Assembly (NCBI GenBank): GCA_017590115.1
Contig: JAGGNK010003335.1
Location: 620,001-684,000, forward strand
Direction: 5' to 3'
Source of the DNA: Montifringilla adamsi
Taxonomy: Eukaryota > Chordata > Aves > Passeriformes > Passeridae
Length of the DNA: 64,000 bases
This document shows positions 24,043 through 35,849 of this stretch, one piece after another. The first letter of the stretch is position 1; each line of letters starts with the position of its first letter. Under the pieces are notes generated by a model. The model did no database searches. It had not been told where the DNA came from and saw only the letters and a program-made list of their open reading frames with translations. The position numbers and the translations under genes were made by a program.

Positions 24043-25077
24043 GTGTGTATTCCAGGGTACAAGGTGCCTGCACACAACTTCCACATGCACACATATCCAG
24101 TGCACCTCTGGACATGTCAACACACACATGCATGCACTCACCAGGCACGTGGGTTGCCCACCCTGTGTTCCCACACAGCCCCCACAGCCCTAATCTTCCC
24201 ACCATCACCCCAGGCCAGGGCTGGTGCTGCTCCAAGGCCATGGGCAGTCACTGGGCTGCTCCTGTCTGAATGCAGGCCCACACCAGGGATTTCCCTGAGC
24301 TTCACATGTAGCACAGGACCCCACCAACCCCCTCATGTCAGCCCCCACTGCACTAGGTACCTTCTGCCACTTCCCAGCAGCTCTCTCCATCTCAGGGTGG
24401 CAATATTTGGGACATTCCTGGCTGCCAGAAAACAAGAGGCACTAGGCAGGGCAGCAGGACCTGTGTGAGCTGGGGTTACAGGGTCCTGCCAGGCACTGGG
24501 ATGGAAGGGAGAGCTCAGAGCTGCCATGGATCTGTGTGCACACCCACTGCCAGCAGGCCCAGCATTCCCACACACCCCTTCTTACCAAGGGTCACCCCAC
24601 GTGTGTGTCACCACTCCCTGTCAAACAAAACCATGCTCCTGGTTCCCAGCACTGCCAGGGCTCCTTGCACAGCCTGGGCACTACCTGAGCCCTCCCAGCA
24701 CCTCTTTTCCTCTTTCTTTTTGGTGGGTGGCACACACCAGACAGGCTCTCACGGCCTGGGGAGGTGAGCCAAGCTTTGGGACAGGGAGCTGATGCTGCTC
24801 CCCACGAGCAGCCCCGTGTGGGCTGGCTGTGGCTCAGGATGCTGCAGAAGAAGCCTGTGGAGCAGGGGCTGGTGTGCACAGCCGGGGGGAGGACGGCACA
24901 GCCTCATTTTGCATAAGCCAAAGTGCAAACGCTCCGTGCCAGCGCGGGAGCTCGGTCCCGCGTGGCCGTGGCCGGGGAGCTGCCCGCGGGCTTGGGGTGG
25001 CATCCTCCCGGGCACCGCCGAGAAGGTGAAACCAGCCCGAGCTGCAGATCGCCGCTGGGGCGGGGGGATGGCTGCAG
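24041..25077. other. Noncoding interval, no recognised gene
   Basis: GC-rich, with a CpG-denser end at 24930-25075. Many overlapping frames exist but none has recognisable features. Confidence 0.5.
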
Positions 25078-25510
25078 GCTAATAATATTCCGTGTCTCAT
25101 TATGCCGCGTATTAAGCTGAAATTTGCAGATGCTCTAATCACCGCGAGGCATTCTGCGCACACAGCCTCCCTCCAGCCCGGCAGCGCTGTGCAAACACCG
25201 GAGGAGAAGCCCTGCTAACCATCCTGCCACATGGTGTCCTGGAATCTTTACAGACCATTTCACCTTCACAAATAGCCTTGGAATGTCTGTGCATCGACAG
25301 CCCCTGCGGTAGCCAGATAGGCTCAGCCGCCTCCTCTGCAGCTCCCCGGGCCCCTCTTAAGCTTTTTCCCATCACGCCATGCAGATGCGAGGCTCCGGAA
25401 TTTACACCGGGGCAGGGTAAAGCACCTCACGTCGAATGTGATCTGCGCCCCAGGCTCGCAGGAAACGTGAACTGTATTTTATAGAGGTTGAGGAAAGCTC
25501 CTGCCTGAAT
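25078..25510. promoter_or_regulatory. Candidate conserved noncoding element
   Basis: The block starts with GCTAATAATATTCCGTG and CATTATGCCGCGTATTAAGC and continues through CTCTAATCACCGCGAGGC, GAATCTTTACAGACC, GGAATTTACACCGG and CACGTCGAATGTGATC. Both AT-rich cores and retained CpGs are present over about 430 bp, without repeats, next to a CpG-dense patch. This is one of the stronger enhancer-like candidates. Conservation is inferred. Confidence 0.48.
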
Positions 25511-25515
25511 TGCTT

Positions 25516-25602
25516 GAATTTTTTTTTCCCCTCTGTTTTCTTTCTCCCTTCTTTTTTTTTTTTTTTCCTTTTTTAAAATTATTTTCTTTTCTTTTCCCAG
25601 AT
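25516..25602 (+). repeat. T-rich pyrimidine tract
   Basis: A polypyrimidine stretch dominated by T runs with CCC and CTT interruptions. It may simply be slippage-prone sequence. A long polypyrimidine tract can precede a 3' splice site, but no convincing exon follows the AG near 25601. Confidence 0.75.
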
Positions 25603-27500
25603 CTCTGCCCTTTGCCCTGCCGCGATCAAAGGGGGCATGCATTCAAGTGCCGTGGGAATACTCCCTCCCTGAGTATTCTGGGCAATCTCACGAGAAAAGC
25701 TGCTTCTTCCCCAGAGGTAGGGAAACACGGATGGACTGGGCTGTGGGAAGGAGGGCTGTGAAGCCTGAGGGTTCCCTGTGCGTGGGAAGGCAGGAGAGAG
25801 GAGCAGCACAGGAAGGGTTAACCACAGACTGTCCTTGCTGTTTTTTCCAGGCCTGGCTGCACCAGATTCTTCCATTTCTCTTGGCAGGGATTGAAACCGT
25901 GGGGCTGAGCTAAACACACGAGCCTGGAGAGTCCCTGTGCTCCGAGGGTGAGCAGGACCCTGAGCGAGATGCTGCAGCTCATTAGCAAGGCAGCAGCTCG
26001 TCCAGGGCACACAGGTGTCAGGCAGGCAGCAACAGCAAAACAGAGACGAGGAGGCAGAAATGCAGCGAGATGGGGAGAGATGGGCAGTGTTTGCTGCTCT
26101 GGGCATGCACATGCACACCTACATGCACACCCATGGTTACTACAAGTAGTAGTGCAGAGGGAAACCTGGCCTGCTCTCTGTGTAGGCTTTGGTAATTGGG
26201 CTCATCCCCCGTGCTTGGTGCTGGTTTGGGCCACCACCTTGACTCTCAGTTCATATGGCACCTGGCAGCTTTTCCTTGCTGGGGGGTTGTGGTCTCATCA
26301 TCCCACCCTGGAGGGGTGATTTGGAACGCTCAGGTAATCCCAAGCGAGGCCATGTGCTGCCCACCTCGGGCTGGCAAAATGGGGTGACCCAGGGAGGTCC
26401 CTGAGCCGGGAAAAGGGCTAGAAATCATTCCCTGGATGAGCACAATGGCTCCTGTCCTGCCGGCTCGCCGGGCTCCGCGCTCACAGTTGCCCAGGCGACT
26501 GCTCCTGGAGGAGCGCGCATGGCCGGGAAGGCTGGGCTGGCGCCGCGGGTCCCTGCCCGTTCCGGGACGGGCCGGCCCTGCCCTGCAGCGAACCCTCTGC
26601 TCACACCCCCGAGGAGTGACCCCAGCTCCTGCCCGAGCTCTTGTCCTGTGCAGGTGCCCAGAATCCAGACCCAGATCCACCACTTCCAAAAAAAGTCAGG
26701 GACAATCCTAACCTCCCTCCCCATGGATGGATCAGGGTTAGTGTGTGCTGCTGCCTCCACTGCCACTGCTGTGGGTCTGTGCCAGGCACTATATGATGCT
26801 GCCCAGAGCAGCCAGGGACCCCTCATTTCTTTGGTGTTGGTCTGTCCTTCACCCAGGACATGTTTTTCCAGGTGGACCCTGAGCTGGATGGTCTGTGGTT
26901 TTCAGCTGCTTGGCCATGGGTTCCTGTAGCAGGAACAGGGAAGCAGGAGAACTCCTGGGAAGAGGCCCTGGAGGAGCAGCAGAAGGATTCAGGGTCCTGT
27001 GAGAATCCATGCAGGCATCCTCCAAAGAGGTGTCCCAGGTGCTGGCTCCCCCAGCATCCCAGCCCGGTGTGTCACATGTCACCTGGCTGTGTTCAGACAC
27101 AGCCCCAAAGAGCAGCTGGTTCCTGTCTGCCTGAGAAACAGCCTGGTGTCCTGTGGGCATGGAAGGGAGCACCTCTGGGATGGGGACTCCATCACCTCTG
27201 ACACACATCAGCACGCACCCTGCCTGACTGGAGGATCTGCCAAACACACCCTGCAGCCTCCTCTGGCTGAGACAAGGCTGCTCTGTGCTGTGTTGTCCCA
27301 TGGCTGGTGTTGACATTGCAAAGTGAGAAAGGAGACCCTGAGCTCCTGGTCTGGGTGCCAGCTGGTGCCTCTGTGACCACAGAGTGGAATCACTGCCTTG
27401 TGCACAGCGAGCCCAACATCTTGCAGGCAGGGTCTGGAGTGCCCTTGCAGGTGGGCACAGCCACTGGGGTGGACCTGTGCTAAGCTGAGGATGGAAACTT
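25603..27500. other. Noncoding interval, no recognised gene
   Basis: Contains a small CpG-rich patch at about 26440-26640 and short CATGCACA repeats near 26103-26135. Frames on both strands overlap and none is recognisable. No supported gene or mobile element. Confidence 0.5.
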
Positions 27501-27866
27501 AGAATCATGGAATATCCTGAGCTGGAAGGAACCCATCAGGATCATCAAGTCAAACTCCTGGTGCTGCACAGACACCCCAACAATCCCACCCTGTGCATAA
27601 GAGCATTGTTCAAATGCTCCTGGAGCTCTGGCACCCCTGGGGCCGGGACCATTCCCTGGGAAGCCTGGTCAGTGTCCCACCACCCCCTGGAGGAAGAACC
27701 TTTTCCTAATATCCACTCTAAATCCCCCTGGCACAGCTCCAGCCATTCTCTCAGCTCCAGCCCCTGGTCCCAGGGAGCAGAGATCAGAGCTGCCCCTCAG
27801 CAGGAGCTGCAGCCTCCAGTGAGGTCTGACCTCAATCTCCTCTCCTCTAGGCTTTTCTGGCTTCAC
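27501..27866 (-). mobile_element. CR1 LINE 3' tail (CR1-E-like), 5'-truncated
   Basis: On the plus strand it begins AGAATCATGGAATATCCTGA and continues with GGATCATCAAGTCAAACTCC, CCCAACAATCCCACCC, GGAGCTCTGGCACCC, CCCTGGAGGAAGAACC and the ATATCCACTCTAAAT block. This is the known order of an antisense avian CR1 tail. The subfamily features match my memory of the CR1-E type common in passerines, which is a family-level recollection and not a search result. No coding part remains. Confidence 0.93.
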
Positions 27867-28139
27867 CTACCCTCTCTGTGCCAGCCACCTTGTCCCTGAA
27901 TAGCATCTCTCTGGGCATGTCCCTGCTCCCCAGCCATGTCCTCTCCAGCAGTGCATTCCCAGATTCCTCTATAGCAGGGCACAGCCAGGGCAGTGCCACA
28001 GAAGCAGCCTCAGCATCCATGCAGGTCGTGATTTGGGAGCAGATCCAGAGACCAGTGTGTTCCAGCTTGGACAGCCCTGATCCAACATCCACTCTGCAAA
28101 AATGCATCCCGCAGGAGGAAGAAAACAAAAGCAGGGATG
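27867..28139. other. Noncoding interval, no recognised gene
   Basis: No supported feature; the CR1 homology fades out at its left edge. Confidence 0.5.
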
Positions 28140-28365
28140 ATTTAAAGGGAGGATAAACTCCCTCCTGTGGGATTTTGTCCTTGGCCAGAGGAGGAATCAC
28201 CTACTGCAGGAGTTTGATTGGGGTAAGTAATAGGCCCCCTCAAGCTGAGGTGACACCTGCTGTGGATGCTGCATTCAGCGGGGGACAGGCCATATGCAGA
28301 AATAAACAGGGACCTGGGACACACTGGCAGCTCTTTAAAAGATTGTTAATAATGTGCTGTTCACG
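28140..28365. promoter_or_regulatory. Candidate noncoding regulatory islet, weak
   Basis: Mixed composition with TTGATTGGGGTAAGTAATAG, an AAATAAAC patch and a TTAAAAGATTGTTAATAATG block near its right end. The GGTAAGTAAT at 28228 is also a good 5' splice-site match, but no open, recognisable exon precedes it. Weak inference. Confidence 0.2.
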
Positions 28366-31300
28366 TTCCTCAGAGACTGCTGCCATGATCTGCCAGCAAC
28401 AGACGCTGGCAGTCCTGATGGGAGTAACTCCTGCCGTGACAGAGCCCTGGCTGGCACCAGCGCCAGCCCAACCTGCCCTCCCCTGGCCGTGACCAGCAGC
28501 ACTGTGGAGGGGAACACAGTCCTGTGGCAGGGACCTCGCTGATCCAGGTGACACAGGGCAGGGCCTTGCCACCTCAGGCTTTGCACTCAAGCCCTGGTGG
28601 GCTGAGGGAGCTTCTGAGCAGGGCTGGTGGTTCCCAGCATGGAACCAGTCATCAAAAACAGAAGGGGTTTTGGGAGGGTGATGAGATGCTGCTGCAGATC
28701 TGGCAGGGAAGGGGAGATAAGAGTGGACCTGCAGCTAATGGGGCCAAGAGGACAGTCCCTGGAGAGCAGGACAGCCGTGGGACAGCTGGGTGGACACACA
28801 TCCACCACTGCAGACATTTCTCACACTGCAGCTCATGAGCCAGCGTCTCCATGCTCGTCCTAGAGCCTGAGCAAACAAGGTCCAGGTCAGAGTGGTACAA
28901 GGGAGAGGGAAATGGAAAATCATTCAAACTGCCACATTTCTGTGCAATCCACATCTAAGCTGGCCTCAGCCTGGGCCCATCAGCTCCCAGCACTGGGCAC
29001 AGGGATGAGGGAAAGAGCATGGAGCTTTCCCCCTTTCCTGTAGGCAGGGAGCAAAATGTGTCAGGCTGGAATTCTCCCAAGAGCAGCTCCCTCCTGGGCT
29101 TCGCTGCTGCTTCCTGTTCTCGGGGGCAGGAAATACCAAGCAAACAGCTCCGTGCATGACTTCAAAACTTCCACTTCCAGCGCCGGCTGCAAGATGAGGA
29201 TGGAGCAGCCTGCCCAGAGGCATTGCTCCCATGGACCATCCCCCCTCCATCTCTCCTCTGCCCCTTGGGAAGCCAGGTCCCAGGAACAGCTTCTCCCAGC
29301 CCTTAATGCCAGGCTCAGGACCTGCACTGAGCTCCTGAGCCATCAGTCCTGGTGGGTTCCATTTGCTTCTGCTCTCTGCCTCCACTCAGAGCCAGGCAAA
29401 CAGAGGAATTAATAACTGCACAGAAAATGAGGCTGTGCTGTGCAGCGTGAGGCCGCTCTGCTGATCCCTCATGGGCATGGCTGGCCAGCACAGCACAAGA
29501 GCCTCTGCAGTCCCCTTATTGCTGCCATTATGAAAAAAATCCATGGGCTGCTCCTCTTCTGCAGTAGAGAACAGCCTGGAGGGGGGAGCAGCATTTTCCT
29601 GTCTCCATTCTGATTTTTGAGGGTTGGTTCAGCCTGTCCTGCTGTGCCAGGAGCTGCACAACAGCACAGTGACTGTCAGTGGATGAAAAAGGGCTGTTTC
29701 CCCCACTTGGCTGGATAGAAATAACAAGGTAGTGCCTGGCCAGGCTCTAACAGGATTTCCAACTGGTCTGTTGATTGCCCAGCAGATCATTAGCCCAGGA
29801 AGCGAGAAGCAAAACTGGGATGGCCCAGAGCAGGGGCCACCCTGGGGTCCTTCAGCTCCAAGCCCCAGCTGCTCCAGGGTGCAGGAGAGGCCCTGCTGTC
29901 TGACTGGCAAATCTCACCAGAGCAAAAGTGTCCTGGATGTTCCTGCACCTTTGGATCTTACATCCTTTGCATCCTACACCTTCGTCCCCAAGAGACACCT
30001 GTCCCCTGCAGGGCACTGCTGATCCCTGCCAACACCTCTCCGTGGGTCCCCGTGGGATGCAGGAGCTGGCAGCACTGCCCACGTGAGCGCAGAGCCCAGG
30101 GGTGCCGGGCACGGCCTGAGCCTGGCAGGGGAGGTCACAGCCTCGCTCGCCTGCCGTGAGCTCCCCGCGCTGCTCAGCATCCCCGCTCTTGGCCCGGGTG
30201 CGGGTGGAGCCAGCTGCTCCTGGCGCCGCCGCTCGTCTCTGCCAGGCGCGGAGCCATCTGCCTGGCAGGGCCAGCCACACCTGCTGGGAAGGAGACAGAA
30301 GCTGGGCAACCTCCCCGCCTTTGCGGCTTTCCGGCTGGCGGCATCACACGGCGGCTCCAGGCGGGCTCGTGTGTTTGCACAAAGGGAAGGGAGATAAGGG
30401 AGGCTCCTTCCCACCCACCCCGAGCCCAGCCGTGCTGGGCACCTCACGGGGAGAGCAGCGACAACGTGGGATCCGGGCAGCGCCCTGGACGGAGCCATGG
30501 GACACTCCCCGGGCCAGGCAGGGGGTGGGATGTGTCCCTGAGCCCTCCGCAGGGTGTCCCAGAGCCATCCCCATCCCCAGCACCGTGCTGGCTCTGCTGC
30601 CAGCGTGCAGCACAGGCGTCAGCCAGGACCAGGAGCAGCTGCTTCTTCCCCCAGGTGGGCAAAGGGCTCCTTGCTCCCAGGAGGGCAAGGGGGTCAGAGG
30701 AGGCACACTCAAACATCTCAGGACAGTGAGGATATTTCCTCTCGCCATCAGGGCTGGCGACTGGCCTGGCTGTTGTTCAGGGTCCACCACTGAGGCTGCT
30801 GCTGTGAGGGAAAGGAACAGAGGGGACCTAATAGCTTTGTCCTCCCTGCTGGATCCACCTCATCCTGCTCCTCTGCATCAGGAACTGCAGGAGCCAGAGA
30901 TGTGCCAGGTGCTGGTGCCAGGGTGGGGCTGCTTCTCCATCTCCTGGTGCCTCGAGGCCAGGCAGTGCCACGGCACTGAGGGTTAATAATGTAGCACCTA
31001 GCAGCAGCAGCAGCTAGGTGCTGGGATGGAAAATTCCTTCCAGTCCAGAGGAGCTGAGGGCCACCTGGCCTCTGGGGCAGCAAAGCTGGGTAGCAGGACA
31101 GGCAGAAACAATGGAGAGCATTTCCAGATGCCCCATTGCTGAACATCCTGAAAGAGACTCCTCTGCCCTGCCGTTTCCCCCCGGTGGGATGAGGAGGCTG
31201 ATGGACATCACAGCAGTGCTTCCCCCAGCCTGGCTGGCATATCCCATCCCAGGGCAGCCACAGCTGCTCTGCCACTCCTGAGTATTACAGCTGGCAGCCC

Positions 31301-32699
31301 CTGCTGCTGCCAATGAGCCCCAAACCAGCCTGGAGAGCTTTTTCCAGCCCCAACAGGCCAGGTCACGTTGGATCTTTTTTCACTATCCAGCCAAGGCAGG
31401 GAAGTGAGCTCTACTTTTGAGGGGTTGGGAACACAGGAAAATCACCCTTAGGCTGTGGGAAGGTCTCCTTACCCAAACCTCCAGCCCCAGCAGCAATCCT
31501 GGGTATCGCAGGAAGCACTGTGAAGACAAGAGTACAGCTCCCCCATCCCCAGTCCCCTCAGCAGAACTGACCTTCTGGCTGACAGAGCAGCACATGGAGG
31601 CAAAAACGGTCTGCCTGGATGGTTTGGTCTGGGTTTAGTGGATTGAGGATCTCTGGCCTGTCTTGAGCTTCAACATCCTCAGGTGCAGCAGCAGCCTGCT
31701 GAGGAGTCTGCAGCTTTGCTCCACAGACAAATGCCCAAGCTGGCTGTGCAGAGCAGAGGGACTGATGTAAGCACTGACAGTCCAGTAGATGTGGGGTCCC
31801 GGGGCAGCAGCCTGCCCAGTGTGGGAAATGGGAGTCACTGCCATGCCAGCCAGTGCCGTGCCTCTGCGGGAGGCAGAGGTGCTCCCAGGACATGGCACCT
31901 CCAGCCCAGTGCTCCTGGTGGCCTTGAGGAAGGTGAATTGCCTCCTGACATCCTGTGCTGAGGTCTGTGCCAGGCAGAGCAGGCACAGGGTGGCAGTGGA
32001 CACATCTCCCACGCTGCTGACACCACAAGGATGCCAGGGATGGGCAGCAGGTCCCATGACACCCCCTGAACCCCAGGTCCCCTGGCCACAGTCCTGGCCA
32101 GCTGACACCCCACAGGACTCAATGCTGGCCATGGGTCTGCTCATGCACACAGTGCTGCTGGCTGCAGCAGAGGACTCAGAGGGACAGGGAGGGCACAGTG
32201 AGGACCCAACCACCCTGGGGAGCACCCAGCATCCCAGCTGGGCTTTGATGTGGCACAGAAAGCTGACAGGCAGCAGCACTCAGGGACTTAGCAGCAGCTC
32301 CTGAATGTTGTGTGAGCTCTCCAAGGGATGTTGACCCCAGCTGGGGTCCTGCTAAAAGCCAATATTCTCACTCAACCCACCCAGGAGGCTGCTCCCTACC
32401 CAGTCCAGCACCAGCCTCCAGCCTGCAGCAGAGGGCTCAGGCTGGGTCTTGCCCATCCCCAGGGCTTCCTCACTCCATGGGCACCCTACAACAATCCCTG
32501 AGAGACAGTGCCACCTCCATGTCTGCTGACACCTGCCCCAGTGGGCTCCTGATGGGTCCTGCTGAATTTTACAAACCTCCTCCTGCACCAGCTTAGGCAA
32601 ATTTTGCTCCAAGAGGTCTGCTACGACCTTGACCTGGAATAACTCCATGGTGGTGGCTGCAGGAGGGGACATGAGCTCAGCACCTGCCTGATGGGGAAA
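28366..32699. other. Noncoding interval, no recognised gene
   Basis: GC-rich DNA with a CpG-denser patch at about 30090-30380. Long frames here (up to 276 codons at 30156-30986 plus) have antisense counterparts and no recognisable domain. The minus-strand frame at 32352-33194 includes a short peptide that looks protein-like (see findings), but I do not call a gene. No mobile element or RNA gene is seen. Confidence 0.45.
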
Positions 32700-32960
32700 A
32701 AAAACACATACAGCAACCTCTCTCCTTCCTTTCCTGTCTCTCTGCCATCCATTTGGTGGGCAGGGCGGTCCCGCTGCAGCTTTATCTTGGTTCTTTAAAA
32801 GGCTCCCTGGCTGACATACACACCGTATGGGAGCAGTCAGCCGAGGAGAGCTGTAAATCTCCCAAGGCCTCATCTTGCGGGGCACATTAGCTGTTTTAAA
32901 CTTGTCAGCTTTCAGCGATGGAAATTGACTGTTCAAAGCCCTTCTTCCCTCGGCATCCTG
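32700..32960. promoter_or_regulatory. Candidate conserved noncoding element
   Basis: Complex sequence with CAGCTTTATCTTGG (GATA-like), TTCTTTAAAAGG, ACACCGTATGGGAGC, CACATTAGCTGTTTTAAAC and AGCGATGGAAATTGACTG. It lacks repeats and stands out from the flanks. An open minus-strand frame crosses it, which I regard as chance. Function is inferred. Confidence 0.35.
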
Positions 32961-33879
32961 CTCCATTTTACGCCATGGAGAAGGTGCTGCATCCCTGGTG
33001 TGTTGGAGGGAGGGGATGTGTGTCCCCCCACCTGTCTCCTCAGGGACTGTGGATGCTTTAGGGATGTTTCTTGAGGTCCCACCAGGAATGTGAATCCCTC
33101 CAAGCCTTCCCCTTCCTTTCTGTCTCCTGTGATCCTGCCCCACCTGGAAGTAAGGATGGGGATACATAACCTCACAAAGCGTGCCCGTCCACACGAGCTG
33201 GCTTTCCCATGTCCATCCATGCAGGACGACTCCAGATCCAGTCTGAGGCCAGGAAGGGTTATGAAAATGAAGCCCAGCTTGCAGGCGTGCTGGTGGGATT
33301 CACTGCAGCAGCGTGTGTGTGTGACTGCGAGCTCCAGCGCCCAGCAGAGCCTCGCACGCAAAGCCCGGGGACACGCAGCTCTGTGCCCACCTGGGGACAA
33401 TGCCCCCGCCGCCACTGCCTTGCGCCGCCTCTGCCGGCACCAACAGCTCGCCAGCCGAGTCGGGAGCGCAGAGCGTGGGGGTTTCGAGGAGGAAAAGCTG
33501 TGCTGGAGCAGCTCACCCCGAGGCAAACTCCCACACAGGCATCTTCTCCAAAGGGCACGGGACCCCATCCGCCCATCCAGCCTGGACATCCACAGATCCC
33601 AGCGCCGTGGAGCCAGCGCCGGGTGGGCGCCCACCTCGCCCCTCCCAACGAGCACGCAGCTCATCTGAGCACGGCGATCCCTCTCCATCCTGCCGGGTGC
33701 GTGCTTCATCCCGACAGATGCTCCCCAGCCCTTGTGTGGGACACGGACAGGAGACCCCGGAGCAGGCACAGCCCTGCACCCCTCTCCCCTGGGACAAAGC
33801 CTGTGCTGTGCCTGGCATCCATCCCCCGAGGAGCCCACCGGCACTGGGGTCTCTGCGGTGCAGCTTCACCCGGGGGAAC
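32961..33879. other. GC-rich flank of a CpG island, no recognised gene
   Basis: CpG density rises through this interval from about 33340. Several long frames on both strands (335 codons plus at 33209-34216, 303 codons minus at 32933-33844) overlap each other, which argues that composition alone keeps them open. Confidence 0.45.
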
Positions 33880-34880
33880 GCGGCCACCCCGGAGCAGCCC
33901 CCGCGGCTCCCGGCGAGCGGCAGCTGCGCCGTGTCTGCCGAGGGAACGTGACAGCCGCGCTCAGCCCCGAATCAGCCCCGGGTCCCTGACCCTGCGTGCT
34001 CGGGGTCAGCGCGGCCGTGACGGCGGAGGCGAGGGGGGCTGGAGCCGCTGCTGGCGCGGGGTGATTAGCGGCGGTGCGAGCCCTGCGTCAGAGCCCCGCT
34101 TCCCCCCGCCCGCCGCTGATCCCTCTCCTTGGATACAGGAGGCAGGGGAAGCGGGCCAGGTGGGAGGGGGCATCTGGGCCGGGAGCGCGGGGGCCCTGGC
34201 GCGGCGCATGGCGTGATCCGTCGCAGGCGCAAAATAGTTGCCCCCGAATTAGCGGAGCGGCGGATGACGCACCGCGCTCGCAGCCGGCGGCGAGGAGGGG
34301 GAGGACGCGGTGTCAGCGGGCAGCCAGCCCACGGCACCGGGCCGCCCGTGGGGACGGGGTGCCGGCAGGGCACAGCGGGAAAGGTCCCGGCCCGCAGCTG
34401 CCGGCGCGGCCGTGCCCCCCGCGGCACCCCCGGCACGGCTCGCAGCCGCGCACTCCCTGCCGCGTCCGTCTGTGGCGGTGCCCAGAAATAATCTGGCAGC
34501 GAAGCAGAGCCGGAGCCGCGTCCACCCACCGCTCCACGTGAGCGATGGGGAGCGGAGAGGGCGAGAGGAGCCAGCTGGGCCCCTCTCCGGCGCTGCGGCC
34601 CTCTGATAACGCTGGATTTGGGTCCTGCAGGCCGGTGACAAGAGGGGTGCCAGCGTGGGAGGGGGGATTTAAGCTTCCTATCACCTGCAGGGCAGTGCTT
34701 CCTTGGGGACCCTGGCAGCCCACCTGCCGCGGGCAGCAGGGAGAGCACGCAGGCACCCCGTGCCCTCGGCGGGTCCTGCCGCCCGTGCCGGCCGCGCCCC
34801 GGCTGCGGGGACAGCGCGCAGAGCCCGGTTTGCAGATTGCTGTCCACGGCACGGGGCTCCAGCCCGGCTGGGACCGACGG
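33880..34880. promoter_or_regulatory. CpG island, candidate promoter
   Basis: CpG dinucleotides are very dense: the 60 bases from 34201 alone contain about nine. Within the island, 34222-34275 forms an AT-richer core with CGCAAAATAGTTGC, CCGAATTAGCG and a TGACGCA CRE/AP-1-like site. Vertebrate CpG islands of this size usually mark promoters or Polycomb-regulated developmental elements. I see no convincing first exon, so the gene or noncoding RNA it would serve, and its direction, are unknown. Confidence 0.5.
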
Positions 34881-35005
34881 GGCGGTTATTGTGTCAGCAG
34901 CATAAACGTGTCGGAAATTGCCTGAATTAGCCACGTGCCATGAACAGGTTTATGGATTATGGGATGCAGAGCCCTTTCAGGAGCAGGCAGCTCACAATCC
35001 AGTTA
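34881..35005. promoter_or_regulatory. Candidate noncoding regulatory islet at island edge
   Basis: Next to the CpG island lies an AT-rich stretch with GGTTATTGTGTCAGC, GCATAAACGTGTCGG, CTGAATTAGCCACGTG (with an E-box CACGTG) and GGTTTATGGATTATGG. The position beside an island and the motif mix suggest a regulatory element. Conservation is not shown. Confidence 0.35.
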
Positions 35006-35849
35006 GACAGCTCCAGCCCCAGTCATTCCCCTCTGGGGGATGAAAGCTCATTGGGTACAATAGACAAAATCCAAGTGCGTCCCCTGTGTGGGAAGGATCC
35101 ATCCCAGTGAGCCCATCCTGCTCTCCCAGCTGCTGCCACCTCCTCACCTGATTTTTTGCTTCCTTGGGGAAAAAATTCTCCTTGTCTTCCCCAGAAGATA
35201 CTATCCCTGAGGATGTGAGGAGGGGGATGTTCCACTTTTGTGTCTAAATTGCATAACAAGGACTTTGGGCAAAATCCCGTGTCCCACAAGGCTGTCCTTA
35301 GCTTGGATTTAGAATTAGAACTCACCAGCTGTCCTGCCTCAGCCCCAGGCTGACCAGGTCCAGGGTCACATCCTGCAGCAGCTCTAACAGGCTGCCAACA
35401 GGGACCTGAGGGCTGGATTAGCTCTTGCTGGGTTTTCTGTGCATGCATTGATCTGACCACTTTTTTTGGATCCGTGTTTAGTTTTGGGGTTTCCTGCATC
35501 AAAGCATTCCTTAGCTTCTTCCCAGAGATTCATTAGGACTGGAAGGTGCTGGGTGACCGTGGCCAGCCCAATGTCCTTGGCTGGGCTCTCCTCTGGGCCT
35601 GAAGCCTCCCAGCCTGGACCAGAGCCCTTCCCAGTGATTTTGTGGGGGAGTGGGGTGTCACACCACGGTCTGGAGACCATCACCGCGGAAGCAGCAGGTC
35701 TGGAGGGGCCCTGGCTCAACGTGCATCCCCACACTGCACCCCTGCAAGAGCTCCAGCTTTTAAAGGGGGTTTATTAATGTCCACCAGCATCTCGGAGCAG
35801 CCGGCACCAGGCGGGAGTGAGCCGGGAAGAGAGACAAAGAAAAAGCCAG
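35006..35849. other. Noncoding interval, no recognised gene
   Basis: No supported gene, repeat or RNA gene. Confidence 0.5.

Noticed and set aside
32933..33844. 303-codon minus-strand open frame
   Set aside because: Antisense to the 335-codon frame in the same CpG-rich DNA; both cannot be explained by coding, and neither resembles a protein.
33209..34216. 335-codon plus-strand open frame
   Set aside because: It spans a CpG-rich region where stops are rare, overlaps long antisense frames, is rich in Pro, Arg, Ala and Gly, and has no recognisable domain.
34065..34934. 289-codon minus-strand open frame in the CpG island
   Set aside because: Arg/Pro/Ala-rich, stops suppressed by GC content, no recognisable feature.
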